Below are positions 49,914 through 61,420 of a stretch of DNA of 64,000 nt, piece after piece. Source of the stretch: Dermanyssus gallinae (lineage: Eukaryota > Arthropoda > Arachnida > Mesostigmata > Dermanyssidae); the NCBI GenBank assembly GCA_003439945.1, contig QVRM01001757.1, positions 129,001 through 193,000 on the forward strand, read 5' to 3'. The position numbers and the translations under genes are program-made. The notes under the pieces were generated by a model, which had not been told where the DNA came from, searched no databases, and worked only from the letters and a program-made list of their open reading frames with translations. Each line of letters begins with the position of its first letter. Position 1 is the stretch's first letter.

Positions 49914-50053
49914 TGTAGACTTTGTGCGAAGCCGTGCGACCTGTATGTACCACTTCTAGTAATGCTCGAACGGTCCGTCGCTGGTTAAAATACGACGACG
50001 CTGCCGATAATATTTACTTCTACCCTATATATGGACTAATCAATAATATATAT
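49738..50053. repeat. 173-bp tandem duplication
   Basis: AGGTGTAGACTTTGTGCGAA starts at 49738 and again at 49911. The two units share about 130 bp with a handful of changes and each ends in an AT array. The AT array at 49878-49910 forms the junction. Confidence 0.93.
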
Positions 50054-50137
50054 ATATATATATATATAGCTCTCTGGTCCATCAGTCTATATGTACACAG
50101 TGTTGGGAGATAACCTAGCACTAGGTCATGTTCATAA

Positions 50138-50410
50138 ATGTTCGACGAAGGTTTCACTACGTTTATTTTCACCAAAGGAGCAGGTTCGACGGATCACTCT
50201 CTTTTCAAGTCACATGGGAACGGTATCCACAGGCGTAGAGTGCAATGGGTGAGAGCATTCTTAAATGGCCGCCACTTCCAAGCAAAGGCTGGCGATAAAC
50301 TAAGTCGTCCGATATCCTGCAATATCTGGAGTTCCTCAGGAGGCGATACGTATCCCGTCATTCTGTGCACAATTACTAATACTACTAATTCCTTAACTAC
50401 CTGACTTCGG
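50138..50410 (+). pseudogene. LINE reverse transcriptase relic
   Basis: GSTDHSLFKSHGNGIHRRRV, QWVRAFLNGRHFQAKAG and SRPISCNIWSSSGG match the RT region 'F--VDH-LL--KL---GI-G--L-W--SFL-GR-Q-V' and '---GVPQGG'. The catalytic boxes on either side are gone. Confidence 0.65.
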
Positions 50411-50461
50411 CTGTAAATTAACGACTGCGTCTTATCGACTCTCAACTGCATACGTGACTTT

Positions 50462-50545
50462 TTTCAGGGGGCGGAACGCATTTACGCACACCCGCCGATG
50501 TTACGGCGGATAGTGTAGGACTAACCGCAGAGGTGGCTGGACAGT
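50462..50545 (+). repeat. Interspersed repeat E, copy 3
   Basis: TTTTTTCAGGGGGCGGAACG then CATTTACGCACACCCG and GGCGGATAGTGTAGGACT, similar to the other two E copies. Confidence 0.45.
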
Positions 50546-50711
50546 ATATGATTCAATTTGATCCGAGTGCACTGTAGGTAAAATTAGAGCCCCTTATAGT
50601 CGTCAGTGTCACTGATAGGGCCCATTTAGTGCCCCCGTATAGTCGTCAAATCGATCATGTGCGCGTTTCTTTGTATTGCTTTTTCCGTAATGCTAATGCT
50701 TGTGTACGTTT

Positions 50712-50846
50712 TTAATTCATTCCGGCATATACCTTGTCTAAATTAGGAGCCATGAAAACCAATTTAAGAGTGGCCGGTCTGGGTCTCGAACCCAGGCCTC
50801 CCAAATGCAAGGCAAGGGCTTTGCCACTAAGCCATCTTGCTCGGTC
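50712..50846 (-). mobile_element. SINE-B, tRNA-derived
   Basis: On the minus strand starts GACCGAGCAAGATGGCTTAG with A box TGGCTTAGTGG and a perfect B box GGTTCGAGACC, then a body TTAAATTGGTTTTCATGGCT and AGACAAGGTATATGCCGG. The same body without the head is at 18366-18425. Confidence 0.88.
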
Positions 50847-50867
50847 TTTAATAGGATAGAATCGAAA

Positions 50868-51262
50868 GTTTCTTTATTCATGTAATAAAGGGTAAGGAAT
50901 GACTGATCGCAGGCGGGGCCTGTGCAGTCGTCTTGTTGTAAATATCTCTAGCCACGCGCCAGGCAAAGAAATTATTGATGTGTTCCGTTCTTGCAACGCA
51001 TCGGAGCACATTCATTAATTGGCCTCTGTATTTGTTCGGCCTAATTCCCAAAAAGTTATCAATAAGGCATGCGCTCATAAGTTGAGCTAAAACCCGTCTG
51101 TCATTTTTTCTAAGTGTGTTCATTAAGGGCGGTAACACAATGTCGTTCGTTTTGAGGTCACACCTTCTGTGGAGTCTCCTTGAAAATCTCCTTTGTACAC
51201 CTTCGATAACACAAAAGAGGTTAAGCTTATTCTGACCTCCTTTATCAGAGGCCAAAAGCGGA
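50868..51262 (-). pseudogene. CR1/L2-like LINE C-terminal relic
   Basis: VQRRFSRRLHRRCDLKTNDI then VLPPLMNTLRKNDRRVLAQL and NNFFAWRVARDIYN parallels LINE-A1 (IQDKFLKRVSRRCNLTRDRV, LPSVAESQRRVDYRVFKYL, HSFVWRTARLARE). It sits next to the SINE-B in the same orientation. Confidence 0.75.
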
Positions 51263-53600
51263 GGAGGACCAACTCTCTATAAGATGACAGTATTAACTAA
51301 ACCAATACTGATATCGTTGCTTAAGTTAACGCTATTAAAAAAACTATATCAATTTTGGAGTGCTTTATTTAAACGACGCTCATGTGCACATTCGCCTTGA
51401 TAAATATCTCGTTTTTTCAAGCTCAAATTTTTCACAATTTGCTGCCTAGGGGCTTCATCTGGCTAAATATATAAAATTAGTATGAGTCGTATAAAACGCA
51501 CGTTTCTGAAACGCCCGCAGTTCAGCTAGCCTCAAAGCGAGACGGCTCATCTTTTTCCCAATATGATCAATTAATTTTTATTTGTTTTTATTGTTGTTTA
51601 TTTGCTTGATAAGCACACATGATCACCTTTTTATACCAGGGGCGCATAACGCTGCAAGAAATAATAACCTATATTGCACTCCCACGTTTTTCTCGTTCTT
51701 CGGTTGAGCGCCTCCTTTAACAATAGCCACTGCTTCGCAATTTTGACCTGGTGCTTTTCTGCATTTATGCCGTATCCTTACGCTTCCCCTAACTCTAATT
51801 GACATCCCGCCCTCTCCCTTAAGGAACTCTCTGCTACAGTCGAAACGGCACCTCAATAGAATCCCAATTACTTCCCTCTAAAATCATTCTAACTTTCTAT
51901 ATAAACCGAGCTATATACTAGAACAGCGTTTGCAAACATTAACCCTAGCACATACATTGCATTCCTCTTGTAACCACCATATCTATTGATGTCTCTTGTA
52001 ACCACATATCTATTGATTTATCTCGGATCAAACTTTTACACACCATACCGAATCCCCTTCCCCGTCTGCTTTCTTTATTCTTGACACCTCCTCTTCCTCA
52101 ATAACCCTTCCTTCGACCATACAGTCGCACCTAAATATTTTTCAATTCTGTTTTACCCATTTAGCAACGCCCTAGCCACTCTAGTGTTGTTCTATTCGTT
52201 TAAGCATTACTGTGTTCCCCTGCTAGTAACCCTTTCCAACGTACATCGAATCCTTCGTCCGCCAAAAACTTGTACAATGTATCTCTATTGACCAAATCGC
52301 TTGTAGGCTCGCTTTAGATCCAAAACGTCATGGCAAGTTTGGAGGTCGTTAACGGTGTGTTGGCTTCGCGGATGGCCAAATAGGCGCATGCAAATACGGG
52401 TTGGCCGCCTGCTTGGCGACTAACCGCAATCTCCTTGCAGGAGTTCGTATTGTAGCACGCAACCCTTAAATAATGATATATATATATACCAAACGCCGTT
52501 ACGTTGTACGCTTCCTGTGTAACCGAGCCGCTTTATAGGCTGATGCGTCGTCACAATTGTATATCGTAACTACATGTGATTAATGGGCAAACCGTTCGCT
52601 TAGTCGTATTCTTAGGACTTACGTATCATTATTGTTATTTCTTCTTTGAGCTCCCTGCTAGTGTTGTAAAATGGTTGGATCAGAAATCTGAGGATAGCTC
52701 CGTTACGTTGAAATGTGCGGGTAGGAAGTCGTATTCAACAACAGATTAGCGCGCACTGATGTCTATATAATATATATATATATATATATATATCGTTCGG
52801 TTTAGTAGACTAGCCTAGTAAAGGGGCCTTGTTTGAAAAAGCAGTTACGGACTCTCCGTGCCCACCTTGTCTAAATGTGAATATTGGACCACTATTACCA
52901 CATCTTAAACCCTATATATATATACACTAACGCTACAATTGACTCAACCCACATACTGAAACACTCCCTGATCCTAAACCCTCTGAAAGTCTACGGAATC
53001 CAAAACTACAAAATGATACACTATACAGAGTGCGGCTTTAACCGAGCAAACCTCGAAAAACTCATTGGTTTATCTTATAATGCCGGTCTCTAAAACACTA
53101 TTCAGGTTTATATCCTAGCCAAAATGACGTATCTAGCTAGGACTTATATAGGACCCCGTCTAGATGTATTAAAAAAAAGGCGGTGCGGGAAACTAAACTG
53201 GAGCAAGAACTAAAAGAACAAAAGAAGTTTCTCAGAGAGTCCCAGCTTTATGCACACAAATTGTTACTTTTTGATGACGCACACACCTAACACCCTGTCC
53301 GGTATCACCGGAAAAGCTAGAGAGTCATTTTCAACATATGTTCGCCAGGCTTCTACGGTCCCAAGTTGTACCCCGATGTATGCCTCCGTATGGGACCAAT
53401 GGATAACTAAAGTCTGCCAGGAACTGTCTTGCCCTATTAGTACCTTGGGTGTAGTGGATGCACAAATAAAGTCGTCGCCAGGAAAAGCTGCGGCAGTAGA
53501 CTTCGCTTAGTAGTTTCAAAGGTCTGCTGTCGCAGCTTCTCCTCTGCGACAGGCGGTCGTTCTGACTCCTAGCCTCGCTGCTCTTTTAAACGACGACTTC
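51263..53600. other. Mostly unrecognised AT-rich sequence
   Basis: Includes a weak RT relic at about 52.2-52.35 kb and short AT arrays at 52481 and 52768-52793. An 86-codon frame at 53250-53510 shows no recognised domain. Confidence 0.45.
52215..52345 (-). pseudogene. RT motif A relic (weak)
   Basis: NDLQTCHDVLDL-RAY then NRDTLYKFLADEGFDVRW resembles an RT motif A region of an L1-like or RTE-like LINE. Frame changes are needed between the pieces, and no YADD box was found nearby. Confidence 0.3.
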
Positions 53601-53689
53601 ATCGTACCATCGTGCACAGCAAAGAGAAGCGTCATTTACAAATATCTCTTGCATAGATAGCGTGTCGGCTGAACGGTTTCAAGAAGATC

Positions 53690-54180
53690 GACGCTGACGG
53701 CTTGCGCTGTTCGTCTGAACACCACTCAAATGGCCCTTCGAAGAAAACGAAGCTTTCTCCTTGCGGTTTTCGTAGACGGCTTTAAGGCGGCTTTCGAAAC
53801 AGCGACACGAAAAATAGTCCTCCAGAAGTTAGCGTCAGATAGTGTTCCAACGGTAATTCTCAAGTTAGTACAACCTGTGCTACAGGGGGGGGGGGGAGTC
53901 TGCAACCACCGACGACGGGGCAAACGAATACCCCCAATCATAGTCAGATTACAGAGTCTGCAGCAATCAGTTAGATCACTGCAAACATTTGTTGATGTTA
54001 TCTTTCTAGTGATAAATGTATTAAAAACTAAAGTTATAAAATTTCGCCGCGGAGGTATGCTCGCCCAAAGAGAACGATTTTGGCGCTTGAGTTCAGCACC
54101 ATTGCATTTGTGGTTCATTAGCCGCAACCGTCTTGTCTATATGTCGGCCTCAACAATACTCTTAGTTAAAGATCCTTAAA
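53690..54180 (+). pseudogene. LINE-B5 relic: shrunken reverse transcriptase
   Basis: LLAVFVDGFKAAFETATRKI and VPTVILKLVQPVLQG match LINE-B1 (LYAVFVDFKAAFDTAPRD, VPYKVLNLVGAILQEN). VLKTKVIKFRRGGMLAQRE matches NLAKTEALKFRRGGRIARDD. SRNRLVYMSAS matches TRNRLVYLLAD. The YADD box and long segments between these islands are deleted. A poly-G run lies at about 53885. Confidence 0.75.
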
Positions 54181-54199
54181 AAAACTTTATCGACAACGA

Positions 54200-54220
54200 A
54201 GGTCTCTCTCTCTCTCTCTA
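54200..54220. repeat. (CT)n microsatellite
   Basis: CT run just outside the fold-back element. Confidence 0.8.
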
Positions 54221-54230
54221 CATATATATA

Positions 54231-55378
54231 CAGGGTCATTCATATTGTTGTGCACGCATTTCGAGGTTTGATAGAACTCGGCAAGAAAGTAAGTTTTCCC
54301 TATGGAGGGAAGACGTCAAAACGTCTTGTTTAGGTGAGAGAGTGAAGTTTAAAAAAGTAGTTTTTCTGCCTTTTTTCTCCTTCATAGTTGTGCGAAATCT
54401 ACGTTGCGGGAGAACCAGTCAACGCATGAAGGAACCGATTACACCGGCGTGTTCGGAGGAAAATTCTGCACAACGGAAGATACTTCACTAGCTTGCGCAG
54501 CAAAAAGCTAATACCCAAATTAAGGAAAGTCATGAAAAGTCGATATTTTACGTTAACGCATTTTCATGAAAAATCGTAAAATTTTTCCATTGCGACCAAA
54601 AATGTACGTCCGAAAGACCACTCTCACGCAATAGCAAATTTAATGCCCATCATTTCCGTATCAAGGTGATGGTGCTGCGTTACGTAGTTGTCAAGTCACT
54701 AAGCTTTTTCGACAGTCTTAGTTGTTATGTTTTACGTGCAAGTTTTCACGTTCAGAACCGTAAAAATTTGCCAAGACGTTTCCGCCCCCTCCTTCCTCTA
54801 GGAAAATTTATTCTCTTGTTGAGTTCTACCAAACCTCAAAATATGTACCGAACTTTCTCATACGCCCTATGGAAATATGCATGCCTTCGCTTTCGATATG
54901 GCTATCGAAAAAGCTTAGTGACTTGACAAGTACGTAACGCAGCACCATCACCTTGATACGAAAATGATGGGCATTAAATTTGCTATTGCATGGGGGTGGT
55001 CTTTCGGGCGACATTTTTGGTCGCAATGGAAAAAATTTACAATATTTCATGAAAAGGCGTTAACGTAAAATATCGACTTTTCACGACTTTCCTTAATCTG
55101 GGTATTAGCTTTTTGCTACGCAAGCTAGTGAAGTGTCTTTCGTTGTGCAGAATTTTCCTCCGAACACGCCGGTATAATCGGTTCCTTCATGCGTTGACTG
55201 GTTCTCGCGCAAACAGAGATTTCGCACAACTATGTAGGAAAAAAAGGCAGACTACTTTTATAAACTTCACTCTCTCTCCTAAACAAGACGTTTCCACGTC
55301 TTCCCTCCATAGGGAAAACTTATTTTCTTGCCGAGTTCTATCAAACCTCGAAATGCGTGCACAACAATATGAATGACC

Positions 55379-55381
<3 letters not shown>
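54231..55381. mobile_element. Fold-back element, copy 1: 1,151 bp with arms of about 480 bp and TA target duplication
   Basis: The left end CAGGGTCATTCATATTGTTG and the right end are exact reverse complements for the first 30 bp or more. The two arms (54231-54713 and 54903-55381) stay closely complementary throughout. TA flanks both ends (54229-54230 and 55382-55383), the target preference of Tc1/mariner transposases. The 190-bp loop has no open frame but includes a third, direct copy of the right-end sequence (GAGTTCTACCAAACCTCAAA). With no coding capacity it must rely on a transposase from elsewhere. Confidence 0.92.

Positions 55382-55382
<1 letters not shown>

Positions 55383-55432
<50 letters not shown>
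55383..55432. repeat. (AT)n microsatellite
   Basis: AT array starting at the TA target site of the fold-back element. Confidence 0.9.
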
Positions 55433-55434
<2 letters not shown>

Positions 55435-55780
55435 ATTAAATACATAGCTTTCTTCATGAGTACTTGCAAATACACTCGAAGGGATACAGCCTCTATGCTG
55501 AAGAGGTTTTCCAGAGACTAAATCGGTTATATATATATATATAATATACATAAGCGGATAATAAATGACGTTCTTATGAGACTAACTGCTGTCCATGTTG
55601 TAAAAAAGGTACCTCGTTACTGGGTTTACAATATATGGATTTCATATAAAGTAATGTTCACGAAATGGGTTTTACGAAGTAACGAGCGAAGACGAGCTAT
55701 GTTGAGAATCGTGTGATCTGTATTATCTGCGATAACTCTGACAAAAATTATGCAGGAAAGCTGCTAGGAAAGAAGGAAAG

Positions 55781-55785
<5 letters not shown>

Positions 55786-55833
<48 letters not shown>
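55786..55833. repeat. (AT)n microsatellite
   Basis: About 48 bp of AT repeat. Confidence 0.9.
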
Positions 55834-55835
<2 letters not shown>

Positions 55836-56699
55836 CGTAGCTTTTTGCAGAAATATGAGTATTTACAATTGCTAAAAGTGTCAGCCATTATCAGTCGGAT
55901 CGATAAGTAGTTCGACAAGGTATAGGCGAGTTGTGTAGCCCAAACACTCACCAATTTAGCACACGATTCGCAGTGTACCGTCTTCCAGCGCATATTCAGT
56001 GCCGCAATTGGAGGCCATCGACAAAAATGAACATCGACCTCCTCACCAAATGTGCAGCTTTGCAACCACTCGTCATTGATCGATCATATCTGTTGGATGC
56101 GTAGAGTTCTACCAAAGTCAAAACTAGTCAAACCGGCGCGAACTTTTGCACGACTCGACTTTGTGTGCTGATGGACGACACGACAATACCGGCGGCATTT
56201 ACTGCCCCGCGCATAATCATAGTTTCTGTATACGCTAGCATTGTTACGACTATATGAAAAATATCGTAATAGTAGTGGTGTCTTCGTTGCGTTAATATAT
56301 TAACAAGTATTGCTATTACCACTACTACAACTACTACTACTACTACTATAATTCACTAACAACAAAACAACTCCGCGTATAGTATTCACCAGCCATACGG
56401 CAATCATAAGGCCGTGATTATTATATAGTACAGTCGATACACTTTACTACAGGAGGAGTTGGAGCGAGATGAGAGAAGCTCAGCTTCGCTGCGTTCTGCT
56501 ACGAGACCAACAACAAGTAAGCAATCGAGCAGCGGGCACATCACAAACGCTCGAGGAAAAACACGCCGCTGCCGTTAGCCGCGCGTCTACGGCAGATGTC
56601 TGGCCAACAGACGCGACGGCAAGGCGCTGACATCGGGAACATAAGCATCATCACTCGAACAGGCGTTGGCGTTGGTGAGAGTTAAGCGTCGTCGTATAG

Positions 56700-56941
56700 T
56701 TAGATCACCGCGTGTAGTAGTAGTAGTAGTAGTAGTTGTTCAAGTTTGTCCGAGCAAACATCAATGCTACGTCGACGATGACGACGACGACGACAACGAC
56801 AACGACAAAAAACCAACGAGCAGCGATGTCAACCTAAGCTCAGTATATGTGTACATACGGTACACAGACGGGCAAACAGACTCGATGTGCTCCGCTACCG
56901 CTGAACAACACTGATAGCAATCTGAACAGCACAACACCAAC

Positions 56942-56975
<34 letters not shown>

Positions 56976-57450
56976 TTAACATTAACAACTAGCAGCAGGA
57001 ACAACAACAACCACAGCAACAATACACAGCAGCAGCAGCAGCAACAACAACAACAACAGAAACAACCACAGCAACAATAAACCTCAACAACAGCAAGCGC
57101 AGCAACATCATCAACACTAACCAAAACAACAACAAAAGTAAAAGCAACAACGACAACAACAGCAAAAGCAGCAACAACAACAGCAAAAAGCAGCAGCAAC
57201 AGCAACAAAAACAACAACCGAAACAACAACAACAACAACAACAACAACCGAAACCACAACAACAGCAATGCACTCGGCCGGCACCATTCACGCATGTTGG
57301 AGAGCACTGTGCAGAGAATAATTATGTGAGTACCATTGCCGCCACCCTTACAATGCCTGCCGACAATCACTGCGACTATGTCGACTAGTTCTAACATTAC
57401 AACATCGGCGGCGGCAGCAGCAGCAGCAGCAGCAACAACAACAGTAGGTC
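56700..57450. repeat. (GTA)n, (GAC)n, (CAA)n and (CAG)n low-complexity tract
   Basis: GTA units at 56715-56740, GAC units at 56770-56810, CAA/CAG units at 56935-57260 and CAG/CAA at 57405-57442. A 206-codon minus-strand open frame here is Leu/Val/Cys homopolymer and not a gene. Confidence 0.92.
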
Positions 57451-57871
57451 CGTAACGCACGATCAGTCCGCTCGGACGCCTACCTAAAGGTCAGCGCGAG
57501 GAAGCAGAAACGGAAAAAGGTTACTACGCTAAATAGGTGCCGACTGAAAAGTCGGTACCGTCTCTATCGACAATTATACGCAGATACACAGCCACCTACC
57601 ACCTAATTTCGAACTAAGGTGGCAAAGTAATACTGACGTTTGCTCCTAGCGAACAAGATTGTCTAGGATTGTTCCAGTCATGGATTTTCAATTCACTTTG
57701 TTCTTAAACGCGAGCATATTACTACGATTACTGCAGCTGCTAGTCTCTTCTTCTAACCAGCACTCTACCATAACTACGTCAACAACATCTTTAAACCCTT
57801 ATTATGTATATATTTCGCCACTGCACTACAAAAAAAAAACTCGCCCAGACCTTCCGACCCTTCCTCCGACT

Positions 57872-57928
57872 ATATATATATATATATCACTAAGCTACAA
57901 AATACAAAAAAACTCACACACCTACATA

Positions 57929-57961
<33 letters not shown>
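57872..57961. repeat. Two short (AT)n arrays
   Basis: AT runs at 57872-57887 and 57938-57961. Confidence 0.8.
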
Positions 57962-57962
<1 letters not shown>

Positions 57963-59349
57963 CGTGCGGACAACACGAATTAGCGACGCTTTGCATTCCA
58001 GGCACCCGCTTGTTAATTAAAAACAAATTGGTCCCATTGATTGAGCAGATTAATGTATCTCAACATGGTAGCGCAAACCTATAGAGGCTGACCATATTAA
58101 GATATGTCAGCACATTCCAGACTCAGCTGTTCGCGAAGGGACTACTAGTCTTATATCCGTTACGATTCTTCAAGCTAACAGGCAGTCTAACATATATTCA
58201 TACACGCGTCGAGTTCTATCGTACGTTTAAAACTATAATATCAGTTGTATGTTGCATATGTGTAAACTAATTTCCACGTGTATGCGATCTATTGTCTGCA
58301 TGCACAAGAACATAAACGTTCTTAGCACTATATGCACTATATCAAATAACCTATAAATTACTATAAGGTAGTTCTTAAGACAAGCAGTTTAAGGGAATAT
58401 ATCGTCAAATAGATAGAGCTTTCGATTTCCTTCGAAGGTTAGCGGAGTATTCCTATTCGCTAGTATAGAAAAAAATAACCTGTTCTGTTCAAAAGCGTGA
58501 TTCATCAAGTGGCCATGAAATATTTCTATTTACTAAGCTCCTCATTTTTGCTTTTGTCTTCTCACGTTATAGACATACTAATTGTAGACTCGTATAGAAT
58601 TACGGCATATACGCTATCTCGGCTGGCGAGATAATCAAGACTCATTTTAAAGCGCCACCCCCCTCCCGGCGTTTGCAGACGGTCCGCGACCTTCCGCGTG
58701 TATGACTAATAGCTCGGCCACTACTTTCTTGACTGTTGCTGAGATCGTTTTCATTTCGCTTATCCGCTGAAACCGGAGTGCTTCTCTCACCTTACGAGAA
58801 TAGCCGCGCAACATTCGTGCGAGGTACGACACTTCGACCTAACACTTTTTCGATTGACTTTCGACTTCACACGACTTCTGATCGGAGACGAGTCAGGTCT
58901 TGCGTCTCTGTGCCGGCCCTCCTCAGTGGCTCTGTGACGCACGGAGCATCTGCTGACTGTCGGAGTCTAGTAGCGAAGCAGACTCAAGCAGCTTAAAGAA
59001 TCGAACACCATTCCGCGTATAAGCAGGCACATGCACCTTCTGCATTTTCACACGACACAGAAACAGGGACACATGCCGAACACATCGGTGAACCGCCGAA
59101 TCTGCCGGCACGGTTGACCGATTGCCCTTTGTAACGCGTGGCGTGGAGAGCGCGCAAACCCAAAGGACCTTTACCAGCAACAAAACGTGTAGGCAACCGA
59201 CTCAAACGCATCCTAAACGCAGGAATAACAAGCAAACGAGCAATCGCCTAGCATAGCCACCGTACGCATATCCACTCACAGAATGAGGACGTCGCTGATT
59301 TCGCCGGCTGTTACGGAGAGTTGGACCGACAAGTTTATGACTACAGTGC

Positions 59350-59640
59350 CCATCATAATTGGCACTACTTCTACTACTATTACTGCTACTACTAGCACTA
59401 CTGCCGCTACTGCGATCGTTACTGCTACTAACCATTACTAGACCATAACCACAATCAGAACAACCAACCAACAACAACACCAGCAGCAGCAACAATGATA
59501 ACGGAAACAGCAGCAGCAGCAACAATACCAGCACCAATAAGGGCAGAAAATGCCACCGCGACCCCTATTTCTACTGCAGCTGCAACCACAACAGCAACAA
59601 CAACAGCAGCAGCATCAACAACAACAATAATCAGAGATGG
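59350..59640. repeat. (ACT)n and (CAG/CAA)n tract
   Basis: CTACTACT/ACTGCT units at 59360-59440, then CAACAACAGCAGCAG units at 59460-59630. Confidence 0.88.
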
Positions 59641-59718
59641 AATCCCGCTGAACAGCAACAACTAGTTTGATTGACGAAGATCCATTCGTCGTAGCAGTAC
59701 GTGATTACAGAAGTGCAT

Positions 59719-59843
59719 GTATATATATATATATATATATATAGTCGCGACGAAGAAGTCATCAGCATTATCATCCCATCTTCTTGCCTCCGGACCTCCG
59801 TCTGGCTGTCTATCAAGCTGCCCGGGAACAGCCCCACGTCTAG

Positions 59844-59912
<69 letters not shown>

Positions 59913-59914
59913 TA

Positions 59915-59950
<36 letters not shown>
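59719..59950. repeat. Compound (AT)n arrays
   Basis: AT runs at 59719-59742 and 59846-59950, the second with ATGTATA and ATAATATA interruptions, ending in GAGAGAGA. Confidence 0.9.
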
Positions 59951-59959
<9 letters not shown>

Positions 59960-60219
59960 TGAGGCTTCATCATGTGAGGTAAGGGTCGCCCATTAAATCG
60001 TTATCAAGTTGGCATCGTTAAGTGTTTTCGGTTGTTGTGATCGGCGCTACTACCGATCGCGCCGCCACATCGGCCGCAGACGCCGAGGCTCTCTCTCTCT
60101 CTCTCACTCTCTCTTCCTCAGAACGGCTGGCGCAAGACGACCGACAAAATGGCTGCATGTCGCCCTATTCGTCAGTTGGTGGTCGTCGTCGTTTTCTAAA
60201 ACGTCATGAATGGCCAGCT

Positions 60220-61420
60220 TGGTTCTTGCTGTTTTCTCATCAGGGTTGCGGTCATGGTCGTCAACATGGCCTTCAGCATGCTCTTTGTCGTCATAATGGG
60301 TATCATCATCATCATTCCAAGTGTCATAACCTTCGTTGTGGTCTTCATAGTCGTGGTCGTCGTCATGGTATCGTTGTCGATATCTTTATTGTCATGCTCT
60401 TCATCGTCGTCCTCATGGTTATGGTCTTCACCGTCGTTCCCATGGTTATGGTCTTCACCGTCGTTCCCATGGTTATGGTCTTCATCGTCGTCCTCATAGT
60501 TGTGGTCTTCCCATCGCCCTTATGGTTATGGTATTCATCGTCGTCCTCATGGTTATGGTCTTCATCGTCGTCCCCATGGTTGTGGTCTTCACCATCGCCC
60601 TTATGGTTATGGATTCATCGTCGTCCTCATGGTTATGGTCTTCATCGTCGTCCCATGGTTGTGGTCTTCACCATCGCCCTTATGGTTATGGTATTCATCG
60701 TCGTCCTAATGGTTATGGTCTTCATCGTCGTCCCATGGTTATGGTCTTCATCGTCGTCCCCATGGTTATGGTCTCCATCGTCGTCCCCATGGTTATGGTC
60801 TCCATCGTCGTCCTCATGGTTATGGTTTTTATGGTTAGGGTCCTCATCGTCGTTCTCATGGCTATGGTATTCATCGTCGACGTCGTCGTGGTCTTAATCA
60901 TCGTTGTGATGGTCTTCATCGTCGTCGGTATAGCCTTCATCATAGTCAACATGGCCTTCATCATCGTCGTCGTCGACACGGTCATCATCATCATCGTAGT
61001 CACGGTCTTCATTTTCGCAGTAATGGTCATGATCTTTGTCGTCGTCGTCATGGCTATAATATTGATCATCGCCATGGTCATGGTTTTCATCGCCATGGTC
61101 ATGATCTTCATCATCGTTGTCATGGTCATCGTAGACATGCTCGTTGTGATAGTCTTCATCTTTGTCGTGGGTTTCATCTTCGTCATGGTCCTCATCATCA
61201 TCGTCGCTATTTTTGTTATTGTCATGGCCTTCGTTGTCGCCATCATTGTGTTTGTTGTTGTCTATTTGGTTATCAGGATCTTCACGTCGCCATGGTCTTC
61301 GTTGTCATTTCTGCCTTCCGGTTCTTTAGCTTCGGTATCGTCAAGGTTTTTTGTTGTTATCTTTGTTCTCATAGTCTTCGCCGTCGTGTTATCGCTGTTG
61401 TGCTTCTAGTGGTCTATTGC
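60220..61420. repeat. Minisatellite with a 27-bp unit (CATCGTCGTC... ATGGTTATGGTCTT)
   Basis: The best-ordered units run from about 60400 to 60850: CATCGTCGTCC, then CATGGTTATGGTCTT, repeating every 27 bp with 1-2 bp indels in several units. From 60220-60400 and 60850-61420 only a CAT/CGT/GGTC-rich degenerate version remains. Overlapping open frames of 291 and 295 codons on the plus strand and 174 on the minus strand exist because the unit lacks stop codons in several frames. Indels that break the 27-bp register argue against selection for a protein. Confidence 0.9.

Larger units (their letters stand above)
55440..60005. other. No gene recognised; microsatellites and CAA/CAG tracts
   Basis: Short pieces resembling the fold-back terminus occur at 56103-56125 and 58206-58230 (GAGTTCTA-C). 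No domain-bearing open frame was found. Confidence 0.5.

Noticed and set aside
50761..50846. tRNA gene
   Set aside because: The A and B boxes are good, but the stem pairing is incomplete and the body continues as a repeated SINE sequence.
56840..57460. 206-codon minus-strand open frame of Leu/Val/Cys runs
   Set aside because: It is the complement of a CAA/CAG tract. Open length comes from trinucleotide composition; no start context, domain or conserved order.
58647..58996. Open frames on both strands at 58.65-59.0 kb considered as a first exon
   Set aside because: No domain, no start-plus-donor of phase 0, and both strands are equally open.
60400..60850. Regular repeats considered as a CRISPR array
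   Set aside because: The units are contiguous with no unique spacers, and the context is eukaryotic.
60022..61409. Plus-strand open frames of 291 and 295 codons in the minisatellite
   Set aside because: They overlap in different frames and consist of the same 27-bp unit with register-breaking indels, so they are not supported as genes.
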